This document shows positions 32,744-41,662 of a stretch of DNA of 49,266 bases, one piece after another. The stretch comes from Candidatus Fermentithermobacillaceae bacterium (GTDB lineage Bacteria > Bacillota > Sulfobacillia > Fermentithermobacillales > Fermentithermobacillaceae). Both the position numbers and the translations under genes were made by a program. The notes beneath the pieces are model-generated. The model was not told where the DNA came from and made no database searches. It was given only the letters and a program-made list of their open reading frames with translations. Each line of letters begins with the position of its first letter. The stretch's first letter is position 1. The DNA lies in assembly GCA_012512325.1 (NCBI GenBank), contig JAAZEL010000053.1, positions 1 to 49,266 of the forward strand, given 5' to 3'.

Positions 32744-33418
32744 CTAATCACGCCTTCCCCTCAACATGAACAGCCTCAAGAACTGGGCCACAGCCATGGC
32801 CGTAGCAGCTACATAGGTAAGGGCCGCCGCATTTAGTACGTTGCCAACCTGCACCGATTCGTTCCCTGAAACGCAACCTGACGATTCCAGCATGTTGAGG
32901 GCACGTCTTGAAGCGTCAAACTCAACGGGCAGGGTGATCGCTTGGAAGAGCACTGCGCCCAGGAAGAACAGGAGCCCGAGGTCCATGAGGGTTCCCGACC
33001 TCATCAATAACCCTACAAAGAACAGAGGAATGGCGGCATTTGACGCAAAATTCACCACCGGCACCAGACTGTTCCGTACAGCCAGGGGGGCGTAGCCTAT
33101 TCCATGCTGTACCGCGTGGCCCACTTCATGGGCAGCGATCCCCAAGGCAGCCACTGAAGCGCTGTCGTACACGCCTGCCGACAGACGCAGCACTTTGGAC
33201 CTGGGATCGTAATGATCCGTGAGAACTCCCGGAGTCCTTTCTACCCTGACATCTTCCAACCCCGCGTCACGGAGCAAAGCCGCGGCTACAATATAGGCCG
33301 GTTGCCCTGCTCGGGCATATACCCTGGAGTAGCTTTCATAGGCAGACCGTACCCTGGCCTGGGCCCACAGGGCAAATATGAAAGCCGGCAGCACGAAAAA
33401 GACGTAACCTAAATCCAT
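32744..33418 (-). CDS. YugP-type membrane zinc metallopeptidase
   Basis: The 224-aa protein has an N-terminal membrane helix, the zinc motif 'AAHEVGHAVQH' (HExxH-like, HEVGH) and two further hydrophobic segments (AAIPLFFVGLLM and MDLGLLFFLGAVLF), the layout of the YugP/DUF2268-like neutral zinc peptidase family often found between fmt and rsmB. The downstream 'LPVEFDASRRAL' is the conserved third-ligand block. ATG at 33418 follows GAGGAGGGGG. The substrate is unknown. Confidence 0.88.
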   Translation of the reverse strand: MDLGYVFFVLPAFIFALWAQARVRSAYESYSRVYARAGQPAYIVAAALLRDAGLEDVRVERTPGVLTDHYDPRSKVLRLSAGVYDSASVAALGIAAHEVGHAVQHGIGYAPLAVRNSLVPVVNFASNAAIPLFFVGLLMRSGTLMDLGLLFFLGAVLFQAITLPVEFDASRRALNMLESSGCVSGNESVQVGNVLNAAALTYVAATAMAVAQFLRLFMLRGRRD

Positions 33419-33445
33419 GTGATCCCCCTCCTCAGCAAGAGATTG

Positions 33446-34876
33446 TCAGCCAAACCTTTTTTCTCTATATTGCCTGCCTACTAGGAAGGCCTTGGCAGTC
33501 ATAGCGGTTTTGCCTGCCGGTTGTACCTCCAAGACTCCGATTGTACCTTTGCCGCACTTCACTACAGCCATTGTACCATCAATCCCAACTACCGTACCCG
33601 GGACCGTGTCGTCCGGAACTGAAGAGTCCTGGGACGGCAGGAGCTTGGCCCGCCATATCTTCGTACGTTCAGTCCCGAATCGGGTAACTGCGCCCGGTTC
33701 AGGAGACAGCGCCCGTACCAGGTTATGAATATCTTCTGCAGGTGCCTGCCAGTTGATTACCTCTTCGCCCGGCCTCAAACGGGGCGCATAAGTGGCCTCG
33801 TCTTCATCTTGTGGCGTTCTCCTTGCAGAGCCCGTGTACACAGAACACATGGCTTCAACAAGGGCCTGGGCTCCGACAACCCCAAGGCGTCGCTCCAGGT
33901 CTCCGTAAGTTTCGTCAGGATCTATGTCGATCACCTTTTGCAGGCAAATATCTCCTGCATCCATACGTTCACTCATGTATATGATCGACACGCCGCTCTT
34001 CTGTTCCCCAGCCATGATCTGTCTTTGGACGGGATTGCCCCCTCGGTATTTTGGTAGCAGGGACGGATGAACGTTCAAACACGCATACTTGGGAATCTCA
34101 AGCACTTGGGCAGGAATTTTCTGCCCGTAAGCGGCAACGGCTATGAAATCAGCTTCCACCGCCCGGAGCCTCTCAATTGCTTCAGGTGCGCCTATAGCTT
34201 CAGGGGCAAACACCTCTATCCCCAATTCCATGGCCCTCTGCTTCACGGGCGTGGGCGCGATGATCTGCTTCCTGCCGCACGGGCGATCGGGTTGGGTGAC
34301 CACCAGCCTGACATCGGCACCTGCTTCGACCAGGTGTTCCAATGAGGGCAATGCAAACTCGGGACTGCCCATGAACACACATGTCACGCCTGAAAGCCCT
34401 TGGCCCTCTTCGCCATCCTCGTCAACTTCGATGATGGACTTGGCCCTGTCTATGAACAACACCCCGTCCAAGTGATCCAGTTCATGGCATAACGCCCTGG
34501 CCAACAACCCCTCACCTTCGACCCATATTTCACGGCCGTCGCGGTTCAGGGCTTCGACACACACCTTCACAGGACGCTCAACTTCCCCCAGATAACCCGG
34601 AAAACTCAGGCAGCCTTCCCACTTGGTTTCCGTCTCTTCCGATTGGGATACGATTTCAGGGTTAACGAGGAAGTGGGGCCCTTCCCCAACGTCTATTACG
34701 ACCATGCGCTTGGAAATACCAACCTGGGGCGCGGCAAGCCCCACACCGGACACGGCCCTCATGGTTTCCAACATGGCATCAAGCTGCTCGCGAATCCTGT
34801 TATTGACCTTGCGCACGGGCTTGGCCTTCTTTCTCAACACCGGCGCGTCAAATGTATATATCTCAAACCGTGACAA
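33446..34876 (-). CDS. def-fmt: Peptide deformylase-methionyl-tRNA formyltransferase fusion
   Basis: One continuous 476-codon frame encodes both enzymes of the N-formyl cycle. Residues 1 to about 160 are deformylase: '[10 protein letters not shown]', 'EGCLSFPG' and 'HELDHLDG'. From about residue 164 a full formyltransferase follows: '[15 protein letters not shown]', '[13 protein letters not shown]' and '[19 protein letters not shown]'. The two genes are normally separate neighbours. A GTG at 34387 sits exactly where fmt would start, so separate initiation remains possible. TTG at 34876 (AAAGGGTGGTG upstream) is the preferred def start; an extended -10 at 34920-34928 excludes the track start. 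The linker is acidic ([11 protein letters not shown]). Confidence 0.9.
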   Translation of the reverse strand: MSRFEIYTFDAPVLRKKAKPVRKVNNRIREQLDAMLETMRAVSGVGLAAPQVGISKRMVVIDVGEGPHFLVNPEIVSQSEETETKWEGCLSFPGYLGEVERPVKVCVEALNRDGREIWVEGEGLLARALCHELDHLDGVLFIDRAKSIIEVDEDGEEGQGLSGVTCVFMGSPEFALPSLEHLVEAGADVRLVVTQPDRPCGRKQIIAPTPVKQRAMELGIEVFAPEAIGAPEAIERLRAVEADFIAVAAYGQKIPAQVLEIPKYACLNVHPSLLPKYRGGNPVQRQIMAGEQKSGVSIIYMSERMDAGDICLQKVIDIDPDETYGDLERRLGVVGAQALVEAMCSVYTGSARRTPQDEDEATYAPRLRPGEEVINWQAPAEDIHNLVRALSPEPGAVTRFGTERTKIWRAKLLPSQDSSVPDDTVPGTVVGIDGTMAVVKCGKGTIGVLEVQPAGKTAMTAKAFLVGRQYREKRFG

Positions 34877-34919
34877 AAAAGCACCACCCTTTGTCAGATC
34901 CACATCCGGGTATACTCTG

Positions 34920-34928
34920 ATTATATCA
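34920..34928 (-). promoter_or_regulatory. Extended -10 promoter of def-fmt
   Basis: The minus strand reads TGATATAAT, a perfect TGn-TATAAT extended -10 element; the -35 region is poor (CCGTAA). Predicted transcription starts about 35 bases before the TTG start of def-fmt. Confidence 0.5.
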
Positions 34929-34959
34929 TTCAACCATATCATTTACGGAGCAGATACCG

Positions 34960-37014
34960 TCACCCTATACCGAAGGGCTCTTCAGTGTCCACGGTTATCC
35001 TGACCTGGCTCTGGGACACCCCGTCCATTACCTGGCTGACCACCTGAGACAATTCCTGCTTGCTCCGGGACTTGAGCACCACGATCCACCTGTAGCGACC
35101 GCGCACCCTGGCTTTGGGCGCGGGCCCCGGCCCCAGCACCCGGATGTCCCCTGAACGGGCCTCCACCTCTCGGGCGAATTCCTCAGCAAGCTGCTTCACC
35201 TTGTCCTGGTGTTTCCCGGAAAACTCAAGTTTGAAAAGGGAACCAAAGGGCGGGTAGCTCAGCACCGCCCTGTTCTCAGCCTCAACGGTGTAGAAGGCCT
35301 CAGGGTCTTGCACACCTCTAACGGCATGATGTTGGGGGTTGAGGGTTTGGACCAGGAACTGCTTTTGAGGATTCCCGCCTGAGCACTTGAGCAGGTGCAC
35401 AAGATCCATGAGGAGTTTGAACACCTGTTCCGGAGCGCTGTAATCGGGGAAACTGAGCAGGCTGTCGCAAGAAACCACTCCCAGCCCGGTAAAGGGAGGC
35501 AGCTCGAATCCGAGCACCATCTGAGTGCATAAGAGACATGAAGGTTCCGATGAACCGAATCGGGCAACCGCATCTTCTGGCGCCTTGGTATCTTGATCCA
35601 GCAGGAAAATGGGCACTCCAGGAAAACGCTTCTTAAACTCCGACTCCATTCGGTCTATGCCATATCCCACCTGTCTCCAGGTGAACCCGCGGCACACGGG
35701 ACACTCCAATGGAGGGGGCTCCCTGTAACCGCAAGTATGGCATACCATTAGGGTTTCCCGGGCATGGTATGCAAGGGACACTGAACACCTGGGACACATG
35801 ACCGTACTGCCGCAGTCGCAGCAGACCAGCGCCGAGGACGTACCGCGCCTGTTCAGGAACAACACCGCCCTTTCGCCGTCGTGGAAAATGTCCCTGAGGG
35901 CGAGGTGCAGGTGCTTGCTGATGGTAAGCCCTCGCTTGGTGCCCAACATGCTTACGACCTGATAGGTAACGCTTGCATCCGGACAGGCTGACAAGCCTTC
36001 AGATGTTGGCCTGTCCGCCCACGGCGATGTATCCTCCCATGTTGGTTCAGCCCTACATGGTGATTTGGCCTCGCATCTCGATATGGCCGCAGGTGTCCCA
36101 TGATGGCCTGTATTCTTGAGCTCCCCTTTGCTCATGTAATAGTGGATTCGCACCGAGGGTACGAAAGACCCCAGGAGCACTTGGCAGCCCTGAAGGTTGG
36201 CCCGTATTCTCGCCACGGTTGCCGCGTTGAACCTCGGAGACTCCTCGGCCTTGTACAAATGGGACTCTTCCTCATCCACAACGATTAGCCCCAGATTCCT
36301 GACCGGGCTGAAGACCGCACTGCGGCTGCCCACTGCGATGCCGGACCTACCTTCAAGGAGTCTCAACCAGTTCTCCCGCCTCGTTGAGCCTCTGAGGTCT
36401 GAGTGGATTACCGCGACAGGGCCGAACCGTGACTCTAAGTGCCGGACCGCGCTGCCAAGTTTTCGTATGTCAGGCACGAGCACTATCACACCCAGCCCCG
36501 AGCTTAGAGCGTGTTCCATCCGCTCGAAGTAATATTCCCATCTGGAAGCAGCAGGCCCTTGCACGAACACGCTTCGGGCAAAGGAATCAAGTTCTGTCAG
36601 TTCCGGGGCCTTCCAGGCACCCACCGTACCCTGGCCTGCTGAGATAGGCCGGCCGAGAACCATGCCGGGTTCAAGCCGCTTGCGCCGGACCAGGGGAGGC
36701 CACAAGTAGCGCCAGAAGGATGCAACGGAGGAAACGTAGTATTGCTTGAGCGCCTTTCCCAAGTCCAACAGCTCGCCGGGTGGCAGAAATCTCAAATCGT
36801 AAACCGCAGACACGCTCTTTACGTCGAAATCAGGCTTATCCCTGCCGCGGCCCACAACATACCCCTCTGCCTGCGTCCGGCCGAAAGGTACCTGAACCTT
36901 GGCGCCATAGGGCAAATGGCATGCGCACGGAAGCTCGTAGGTGAATCGACGGTCACCTACGGCGGGGATGTCCACCACTACTTCTACGTAAGGGAACATA
37001 TCCGGGTCAACCAA
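34960..37014 (-). CDS. priA: PriA-like primosomal protein with degenerate helicase motifs
   Basis: PriA normally restarts replication as an ATP-driven 3'-5' helicase that loads the primosome. The 684-aa protein keeps the N-terminal DNA-binding domain, the fold landmarks 'VLVPDI', 'VIHSDL' and 'VGSRSAVFSPVRNLGLIVVDEE', and the zinc cluster 'CDCGSTVMCPRC...CHTCG...CPVC'. But Walker A (GVTGSGKTE in active enzymes) reads 'QGPAASRWE' (about 152-160), DEEH reads DEEE, SATPS reads SFVPS, and GRAGR of motif VI is gone ('LLKCSGG'). About 50 extra low-complexity residues sit near 296-350. It is probably ATPase-dead. The start is TTG at 37014 (AAGGTGA upstream), overlapping coaBC. Confidence 0.92.
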   Translation of the reverse strand: MVDPDMFPYVEVVVDIPAVGDRRFTYELPCACHLPYGAKVQVPFGRTQAEGYVVGRGRDKPDFDVKSVSAVYDLRFLPPGELLDLGKALKQYYVSSVASFWRYLWPPLVRRKRLEPGMVLGRPISAGQGTVGAWKAPELTELDSFARSVFVQGPAASRWEYYFERMEHALSSGLGVIVLVPDIRKLGSAVRHLESRFGPVAVIHSDLRGSTRRENWLRLLEGRSGIAVGSRSAVFSPVRNLGLIVVDEEESHLYKAEESPRFNAATVARIRANLQGCQVLLGSFVPSVRIHYYMSKGELKNTGHHGTPAAISRCEAKSPCRAEPTWEDTSPWADRPTSEGLSACPDASVTYQVVSMLGTKRGLTISKHLHLALRDIFHDGERAVLFLNRRGTSSALVCCDCGSTVMCPRCSVSLAYHARETLMVCHTCGYREPPPLECPVCRGFTWRQVGYGIDRMESEFKKRFPGVPIFLLDQDTKAPEDAVARFGSSEPSCLLCTQMVLGFELPPFTGLGVVSCDSLLSFPDYSAPEQVFKLLMDLVHLLKCSGGNPQKQFLVQTLNPQHHAVRGVQDPEAFYTVEAENRAVLSYPPFGSLFKLEFSGKHQDKVKQLAEEFAREVEARSGDIRVLGPGPAPKARVRGRYRWIVVLKSRSKQELSQVVSQVMDGVSQSQVRITVDTEEPFGIG

Positions 37015-38200
37015 TGATACTCTTCACCTTATCAAGAATGGCCATGGCGATTTCATACTTGGGCGCAGGGCCGATCTCTTCAAGGCTGCCGTCAGGCATG
37101 ACTATGCTTATGGCGTTTGTGTCTGACCCGAACCCCCGGCCGGGAACGCCTACCCGGTTGGCGCACACGAAGTCAAGGTTCTTGTGTATTACTTTCTTAA
37201 TGGCATTTTCCACGACGTTTTCCGTTTCTGCGGCAAAACCCACCAGGATCCTCCGTCCCTTATCCTTTCCAAGGGTTTTCAGGATATCCGGGGTTTCACG
37301 CAAAGCAAGCCGGAGCATGCCCCCTGATTTCTTCATCTTCTGCCCAGCCACTGTCTCCGGTTGGAAATCTCCGGGAGCAGCGGCCCCTATTACCACGTCC
37401 GACTCCGGATAAAACTCCAGGCATGCATCGAGCATCTCCTGGGCCGTTTCCACCTTCTTCAACACAATCCCCGGAGGCGCCTCAAGGGCAACGGGGCCCG
37501 ATACAAGGTACACGGCAGCACCTCTTCTGACAGCGGCGGCCGCAAGGGCGTAGCCCATCTTGCCCGCAGACGGATTGGATATGTACCTTACCGGGTCAAT
37601 CCACTCCCTTGTGGGTCCGGCGGTGATGAGGATCCTAAGCCCTTCCAAGTCCTGTTGCGGCAACAATATGGCTACAATTTCCCGAACTATCCTTTCGGGA
37701 TCCGGCAACCTGCCCTTACCGACTGCCCCCGATGCCAAGCGGCCTGAGTCGGGCTCCAAGATGTGGTACCCCAGTTCCCTCAAGCCTGCCAGGTTCCTCT
37801 GGACAACGGGGTTCATATACATGTTGTGGTTCATTGCCGGACAAATCAATATCGGAGCGGTGCACGCCATAATCGACGTAGTGAGGAAATCATCTGCAAT
37901 GCCGTTGTAAATCTTGCCTATGACATTGGCTGTCGCGGGGCACACAAGGAACAGATCGGCAGCTTCAGCCAAGGCAATGTGTTCTACGTTCCACTGTTTG
38001 GGTTCCTCGAACATGTGCACTACCACAGGGTTGTTGGATATGGTTTGAAATGTTATGGGAGCCACCAGTTTGGTGGCATTTTCAGTCATCACCACCCGGG
38101 TCTCGGCCCCGAGCTTCCTCAGCCTTGATATGACTTCAAGGGTCTTGTAGGCGGCTATTCCGCCTGTCACTCCCACTACCACGGTGAAACCCGACAGCAA
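37007..38200 (-). CDS. coaBC: Bifunctional CoaBC with Ser in place of the CoaC active-site Cys
   Basis: CoaBC couples cysteine to 4'-phosphopantothenate (CoaB) and decarboxylates the product (CoaC) to phosphopantetheine. The 397-aa protein has CoaC landmarks 'TGGIAAYK', His74 in 'EHIALAEAAD' and Asn124 in 'PAMNHNMY', and the CoaB part 'ITAGPTREWIDPVRYISN', 'SAGKMGYALA' and 'KMKK'. The substrate-lid motif, ACG-x4-GRM in known enzymes with catalytic Cys158, reads 'LASGAVGKGRL', so Ser157 replaces it. TTG at 38200 (GGGGTGG six bases upstream) is preferred over 38215. Confidence 0.93.
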   Translation of the reverse strand: MLSGFTVVVGVTGGIAAYKTLEVISRLRKLGAETRVVMTENATKLVAPITFQTISNNPVVVHMFEEPKQWNVEHIALAEAADLFLVCPATANVIGKIYNGIADDFLTTSIMACTAPILICPAMNHNMYMNPVVQRNLAGLRELGYHILEPDSGRLASGAVGKGRLPDPERIVREIVAILLPQQDLEGLRILITAGPTREWIDPVRYISNPSAGKMGYALAAAAVRRGAAVYLVSGPVALEAPPGIVLKKVETAQEMLDACLEFYPESDVVIGAAAPGDFQPETVAGQKMKKSGGMLRLALRETPDILKTLGKDKGRRILVGFAAETENVVENAIKKVIHKNLDFVCANRVGVPGRGFGSDTNAISIVMPDGSLEEIGPAPKYEIAMAILDKVKSIIG

Positions 38201-38235
38201 AGCCAGCCACCCCAATCGAATCTGTTCTCAAAACC

Positions 38236-38263
38236 CCAAGGCACCCTGAGCCGGGCGCCTTGG
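38236..38263 (-). terminator. Hairpin between rpoZ and coaBC
   Basis: A 7-bp stem (CCAAGGC/GCCTTGG), extended by further G-C pairs, is followed on the minus strand by GGTTTTGAG. It probably terminates or attenuates transcription after rpoZ. Confidence 0.5.
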
Positions 38264-38266
38264 ACA

Positions 38267-38470
38267 TCAACTTGCGGCATTGTTTTTCCAGCGATACTTG
38301 ACTTTACCGCTGCATATCTCTTCTATGGCAATCGCCACTGGTTTCTCGGCGGCCAGCACATCGCCTTGCTGCTCGACTACAAGCTGTCTCGCCCGCTTGG
38401 CCACTGCCAGCACCAGAGTGTACTTGGAACCGGTCTTCGTTATCACATCTCTCAGAGATGAGTTTGCCAT
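38267..38470 (-). CDS. rpoZ: RNA polymerase omega subunit
   Basis: Omega helps RNA polymerase assembly by binding beta-prime. The 67-aa protein has 'SKYTLVLAVAKRARQLV' and 'KPVAIAIEEICSGKV', the family core. ATG at 38470 follows GAGGGGGGCAAGGG. The whole first four-fifths of the gene is also covered by the run-on reading frame of gmk in another frame. The position gmk-rpoZ-coaBC is conserved. Confidence 0.95.
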   Translation of the reverse strand: MANSSLRDVITKTGSKYTLVLAVAKRARQLVVEQQGDVLAAEKPVAIAIEEICSGKVKYRWKNNAAS

Positions 38471-39071
38471 CCCTTGCCCCCCTCTGAACCTTACCGGCTA
38501 TAAGGCCACGTCGTGCCCTTTCTCCTAAGGATATGGCAACAAGCCTATCTGTGGCTCTTTCAATGTCTTCATTGATAATAACATAATCGAAACCGGCGAG
38601 ATCAGCAATCTCCCTGCGCGCGCTGTCAAGTCGTACACGCTGTTCCATATCATTTTCAGTCCCGCGGGTTCTAATCCGCCGTTGCAGTTCCTCAAAGGAA
38701 GGCGGAAGAATGAAGATGAAGATACCGTCAGGATAGGCTTGCCGTAAGGTTCGGGCGCCCTGCACATCCTTCTCAAGCAAAACTACATGGCCTTGCTCCA
38801 ATGCCTGCTCCAAGTCTTCTCTGGGTGTTCCGTAATAGTTGCCGTATACTTCGGCCCACTCGACGAATTGATCGCGTTGCTTTCTCTCCATGAACTCTTC
38901 AACGGACACGAATATGTAGTCAACTCCGTCAATTTCCCCAGGCCTCTGGGGCCTGGTTGTAACTGAAGGGCAGAACTTGATGTCAGGTTGCTGAGCTAGG
39001 AGAGCCCTCCTCAGGGTGCCTTTCCCGCAACCGGAAGGAGCAGTTATGACAAACAAAAGACCTGGTTTCAT
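38304..39071 (-). CDS. gmk: Guanylate kinase with run-on C-terminus over rpoZ
   Basis: Gmk phosphorylates GMP to GDP. The first 190 residues are a normal enzyme: P-loop 'APSGCGKGTL', 'SVTTRPQRPGE', 'DYIFVSVEEF', 'LLEKDVQGA' and 'RRIRTRG'. The usual stop near residue 195-205 is missing; the frame continues to 255 residues, overlapping rpoZ by 167 bp in another frame with an Arg/Gly/Ser-rich tail that looks non-native. A G6 run lies at the rpoZ ribosome binding site. Either a lost stop or a sequencing indel explains this. ATG at 39071 has a distant AGGGAGAGG. Confidence 0.9.
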   Translation of the reverse strand: MKPGLLFVITAPSGCGKGTLRRALLAQQPDIKFCPSVTTRPQRPGEIDGVDYIFVSVEEFMERKQRDQFVEWAEVYGNYYGTPREDLEQALEQGHVVLLEKDVQGARTLRQAYPDGIFIFILPPSFEELQRRIRTRGTENDMEQRVRLDSARREIADLAGFDYVIINEDIERATDRLVAISLGERARRGLIAGKVQRGARDGKLISERCDNEDRFQVHSGAGSGQAGETACSRAARRCAGRRETSGDCHRRDMQR

Positions 39072-39113
39072 TTGTAATACTGACTGCCTCTCCCTGTATA
39101 ACCACGGTTCAGT

Positions 39114-39422
39114 TTACTTGTCCATGAACCGCGCCAGAAGCGCCTGCTTCTGCCTTGAACCCAGGCCCTGGACCCGCCTGGATTCGTTGATGCCGACCTC
39201 CTGCATGATCTTTTCAGCTTTGACTTTGCCAACTCTCGGTAAGGACCTCAGCAGGTAGGACACTTTCATACGTGCCACAACCGGATCGTCCCGATTCAGG
39301 ACTTCCTCAAGCTTGACTTCGCCCTTCTTGAGTTGCTCTCTCAGTTCAGCTCTGGCCTTTCTCATAGCCTGAGCCTTCTCCAACGCATTTTTCTTTTCCT
39401 CTGCGGTCAGGCTTGGAAGCAT
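39114..39422 (-). CDS. mihF: Actinobacterial-type integration host factor (mIHF)
   Basis: mIHF is a small nucleoid protein with a helix-two-turn-helix fold, unrelated in sequence to enteric IHF. The 102-aa product shows 'LTAEEKKNALEKAQAMRKARAEL', 'MKVSYLLRSLPRVGKVKAEKIM' and 'INESRRVQGLGSRQKQALL', the diagnostic blocks. ATG at 39422 has GGAGGGA seven bases upstream; the 55-codon upstream extension in the track overlaps the GH15 gene. In this position, upstream of gmk, other Firmicutes carry remA and yicC, which are absent here. Confidence 0.92.
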   Translation of the reverse strand: MLPSLTAEEKKNALEKAQAMRKARAELREQLKKGEVKLEEVLNRDDPVVARMKVSYLLRSLPRVGKVKAEKIMQEVGINESRRVQGLGSRQKQALLARFMDK

Positions 39423-39459
39423 GCCATTCTCCCTCCTCATCTTGATCATTGCGTATTCC

Positions 39460-41538
39460 CTAAAACTCCTGGAAACAGGTCCGCTTTGGGCGATATTCGC
39501 CCTGGACAGCAGAATTCCTCCTTTTTCGTCGAATTCTTGGTAATCGCGGTTTAGCATCGGGCACGCTTTCCGCCTGCATAAGTGCAACCAGATCTACGTA
39601 AGCCGAATGGGACCACGCCAGGGGGGCAACTGACAGGGGCTCGCCTGTTAGGCCGTTTATCTGCTCAGCCAGTACGCCCGAGCCTGAAGCGTTGGCGCGG
39701 AACCAGGCCAACCACGCCAGGATGTCGTGCTTTCCCAGTTGCTTCAGCAGGTACCCTGAGCTCAGATACCATGCCGTAGTCACAAACCACGGATTCCCCG
39801 GAAGATGCTGGGCTCCTTCAGGCCGGCAATACCAATCGCCTGTATACCTCGCAATCCCGTTTGGTTCAGGGCCGGTTTGCACCAAGAGTGCCTGCTCCAA
39901 ACGCTTCCATGTGATTACACTCCTTGGCCTTAGGAGCTTCAACAACTGTCTCACCCGCCGCACTGCGGCCGAACCCGGCATCTTGTGACATAACTCCTCA
40001 ATCCTGGCGAGGAACACCGGGACCATGAAGAGGCTTGCGTCTTCGGTCCGGTCGTGAAGACAAGGGGCCAAACCCATCCCCCGGAAAAATCCGGACCTGT
40101 CATCTGACAGGTCCGAGTAGAGCCCCTCAAGGAGTTCACAGGCGGCTTCGCAGAAGCCGGTGCAATCCGGCTCCTGCAGTACCCAGGCAATCCTTGCAGA
40201 TGCCATTAGGGCAGCTGCCGAAACAGCCTGGGTAAAGCAAGAGATGCCACGGCGCTCCTCCCACAGATCAAATGACGGCCTTACCAGCCGTCCCTCTTGG
40301 GTCCGGTATTCCCGGATGAACCCCGCCGCCTTCTTCACAAAGGGAAGATAGATCTCATGGATGAAATCAAGATCCCCGGTTCGGTCCAGGTAGTCAAGGG
40401 CCGTGAGGAGAGAAAGAGCTAGCTGATCCTCCTGGATGGGCAGCTCTCCCGGCGGAAGGTTCGGGCTGTGCCACCCGGACCCCCTTGTCCCGTCGGGCCT
40501 GTACCTTTGCCAGGAGAACCCCTTGGGTGACACGATTTGGGCACAGAAGGCCAGGTACCGCCTTGCATACTCCGGCAATCCGGCCTTGATAAGGGACGAC
40601 GCGCACATGGCTGCGTCCCTGGGCCACACGTACCTGTAGTGGTCCTTGAAGCCCCCCATGATGTCCGTGTCGCAGGAAGCCACAATCCCGCCGCCCCGGT
40701 CGCAATGGGCGGCAACCAGCTTAACTGACGTCGCGTAGAAGCTGCCCTGCATGTCTCCGCCCAGTCTGCTGTCCCAATACCTGGAGGAACGCCTGTAAAC
40801 CCCCTCAAATCCCAACTGCAGCCCTTTGCCTAAGGTAAGGCCGGCTTCATCCTCGGTGGCGCCAAAAGCCAAGAAAAATGTGACTTTCAGAGCATTGAGG
40901 GTCGTCCCCCCGTACCCCTCACATGTCACTTGATAGATGCTATCGATCAACCCGTGATCCATTGATTGCCCGGAAATCCCACCTGTTTCAGGGAAAAGCC
41001 TGACCCCGCCGTCCCGCACCTTGGCAACTGCCGCGCCAGTGGTGCACTGCACCCTTCGGCCGCCGGGAGCACCTTCCAGGATTGCGGTTATCGCCACCCA
41101 ATACGGCCCCTTGTAGTGATATAGGCGCCCGCTGTCTGCATGGAAAAACCCGCACTCGCCCACCTGGTTCTCGCCTAAGCTAAAATTCTGCTTGAAGTAC
41201 AGCCCCAGTCTGCCCGTGTTCCTGCAGTTCAGCGTCACCGTCCTTACCCACAGTGGATTGTAAGGATCCACGCAATCGGACATGTCCACTGACAAAGGGA
41301 GAGTCTTATGCCTGAATGACCAGTCAAACCTCATGCCCCTTCCATATCTCCCCTGGGTGTGCCACGCTTCCCCGCCAATCCGGTGGAAGGTGCCGTCATA
41401 CCAGATAAGACAAGCGTTGTCAGCGCTCTCCCTCACGTGGTTTGTAAGTCCCACCACGGGCCAGAACATCTCCCTGGTCCTCGCTTCAGGATCGAAACCA
41501 AGGAACAGCTTACCGTTTCCAAGCACGCATGGCCTCAT
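39460..41538 (-). CDS. GH15 family glucoamylase-like glycoside hydrolase
   Basis: The 692-aa protein has an N-terminal beta-sandwich domain and a C-terminal (alpha/alpha)6 barrel. Barrel motifs are 'YRYVWPRDAAM' (about 301-311), 'QEDQLALSLL', the putative acid 'DLWEER' (about 427) and a late 'LAEQINGLTGEP...AWSHSAY' with the putative base. Such enzymes release glucose from maltodextrin or related alpha-glucans. No signal peptide is seen, so cytoplasmic glycogen turnover is likely. ATG at 41538 has GGGAG seven bases upstream; the track's first ATG has none. It is divergent from the DUF4912-GH57 pair. Confidence 0.9.
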   Translation of the reverse strand: MRPCVLGNGKLFLGFDPEARTREMFWPVVGLTNHVRESADNACLIWYDGTFHRIGGEAWHTQGRYGRGMRFDWSFRHKTLPLSVDMSDCVDPYNPLWVRTVTLNCRNTGRLGLYFKQNFSLGENQVGECGFFHADSGRLYHYKGPYWVAITAILEGAPGGRRVQCTTGAAVAKVRDGGVRLFPETGGISGQSMDHGLIDSIYQVTCEGYGGTTLNALKVTFFLAFGATEDEAGLTLGKGLQLGFEGVYRRSSRYWDSRLGGDMQGSFYATSVKLVAAHCDRGGGIVASCDTDIMGGFKDHYRYVWPRDAAMCASSLIKAGLPEYARRYLAFCAQIVSPKGFSWQRYRPDGTRGSGWHSPNLPPGELPIQEDQLALSLLTALDYLDRTGDLDFIHEIYLPFVKKAAGFIREYRTQEGRLVRPSFDLWEERRGISCFTQAVSAAALMASARIAWVLQEPDCTGFCEAACELLEGLYSDLSDDRSGFFRGMGLAPCLHDRTEDASLFMVPVFLARIEELCHKMPGSAAVRRVRQLLKLLRPRSVITWKRLEQALLVQTGPEPNGIARYTGDWYCRPEGAQHLPGNPWFVTTAWYLSSGYLLKQLGKHDILAWLAWFRANASGSGVLAEQINGLTGEPLSVAPLAWSHSAYVDLVALMQAESVPDAKPRLPRIRRKRRNSAVQGEYRPKRTCFQEF

Positions 41539-41662
41539 GCAATGACTCCCAAAGGCAACCCCCGAATAAAATGAGAGGTTATTCCTCATATTTAGTTAGA
41601 GCCGGTCGATTCAACCAGAAGCTTTTTCCGATTTTAGCCTGACGGGAGGAATACTATTCACA

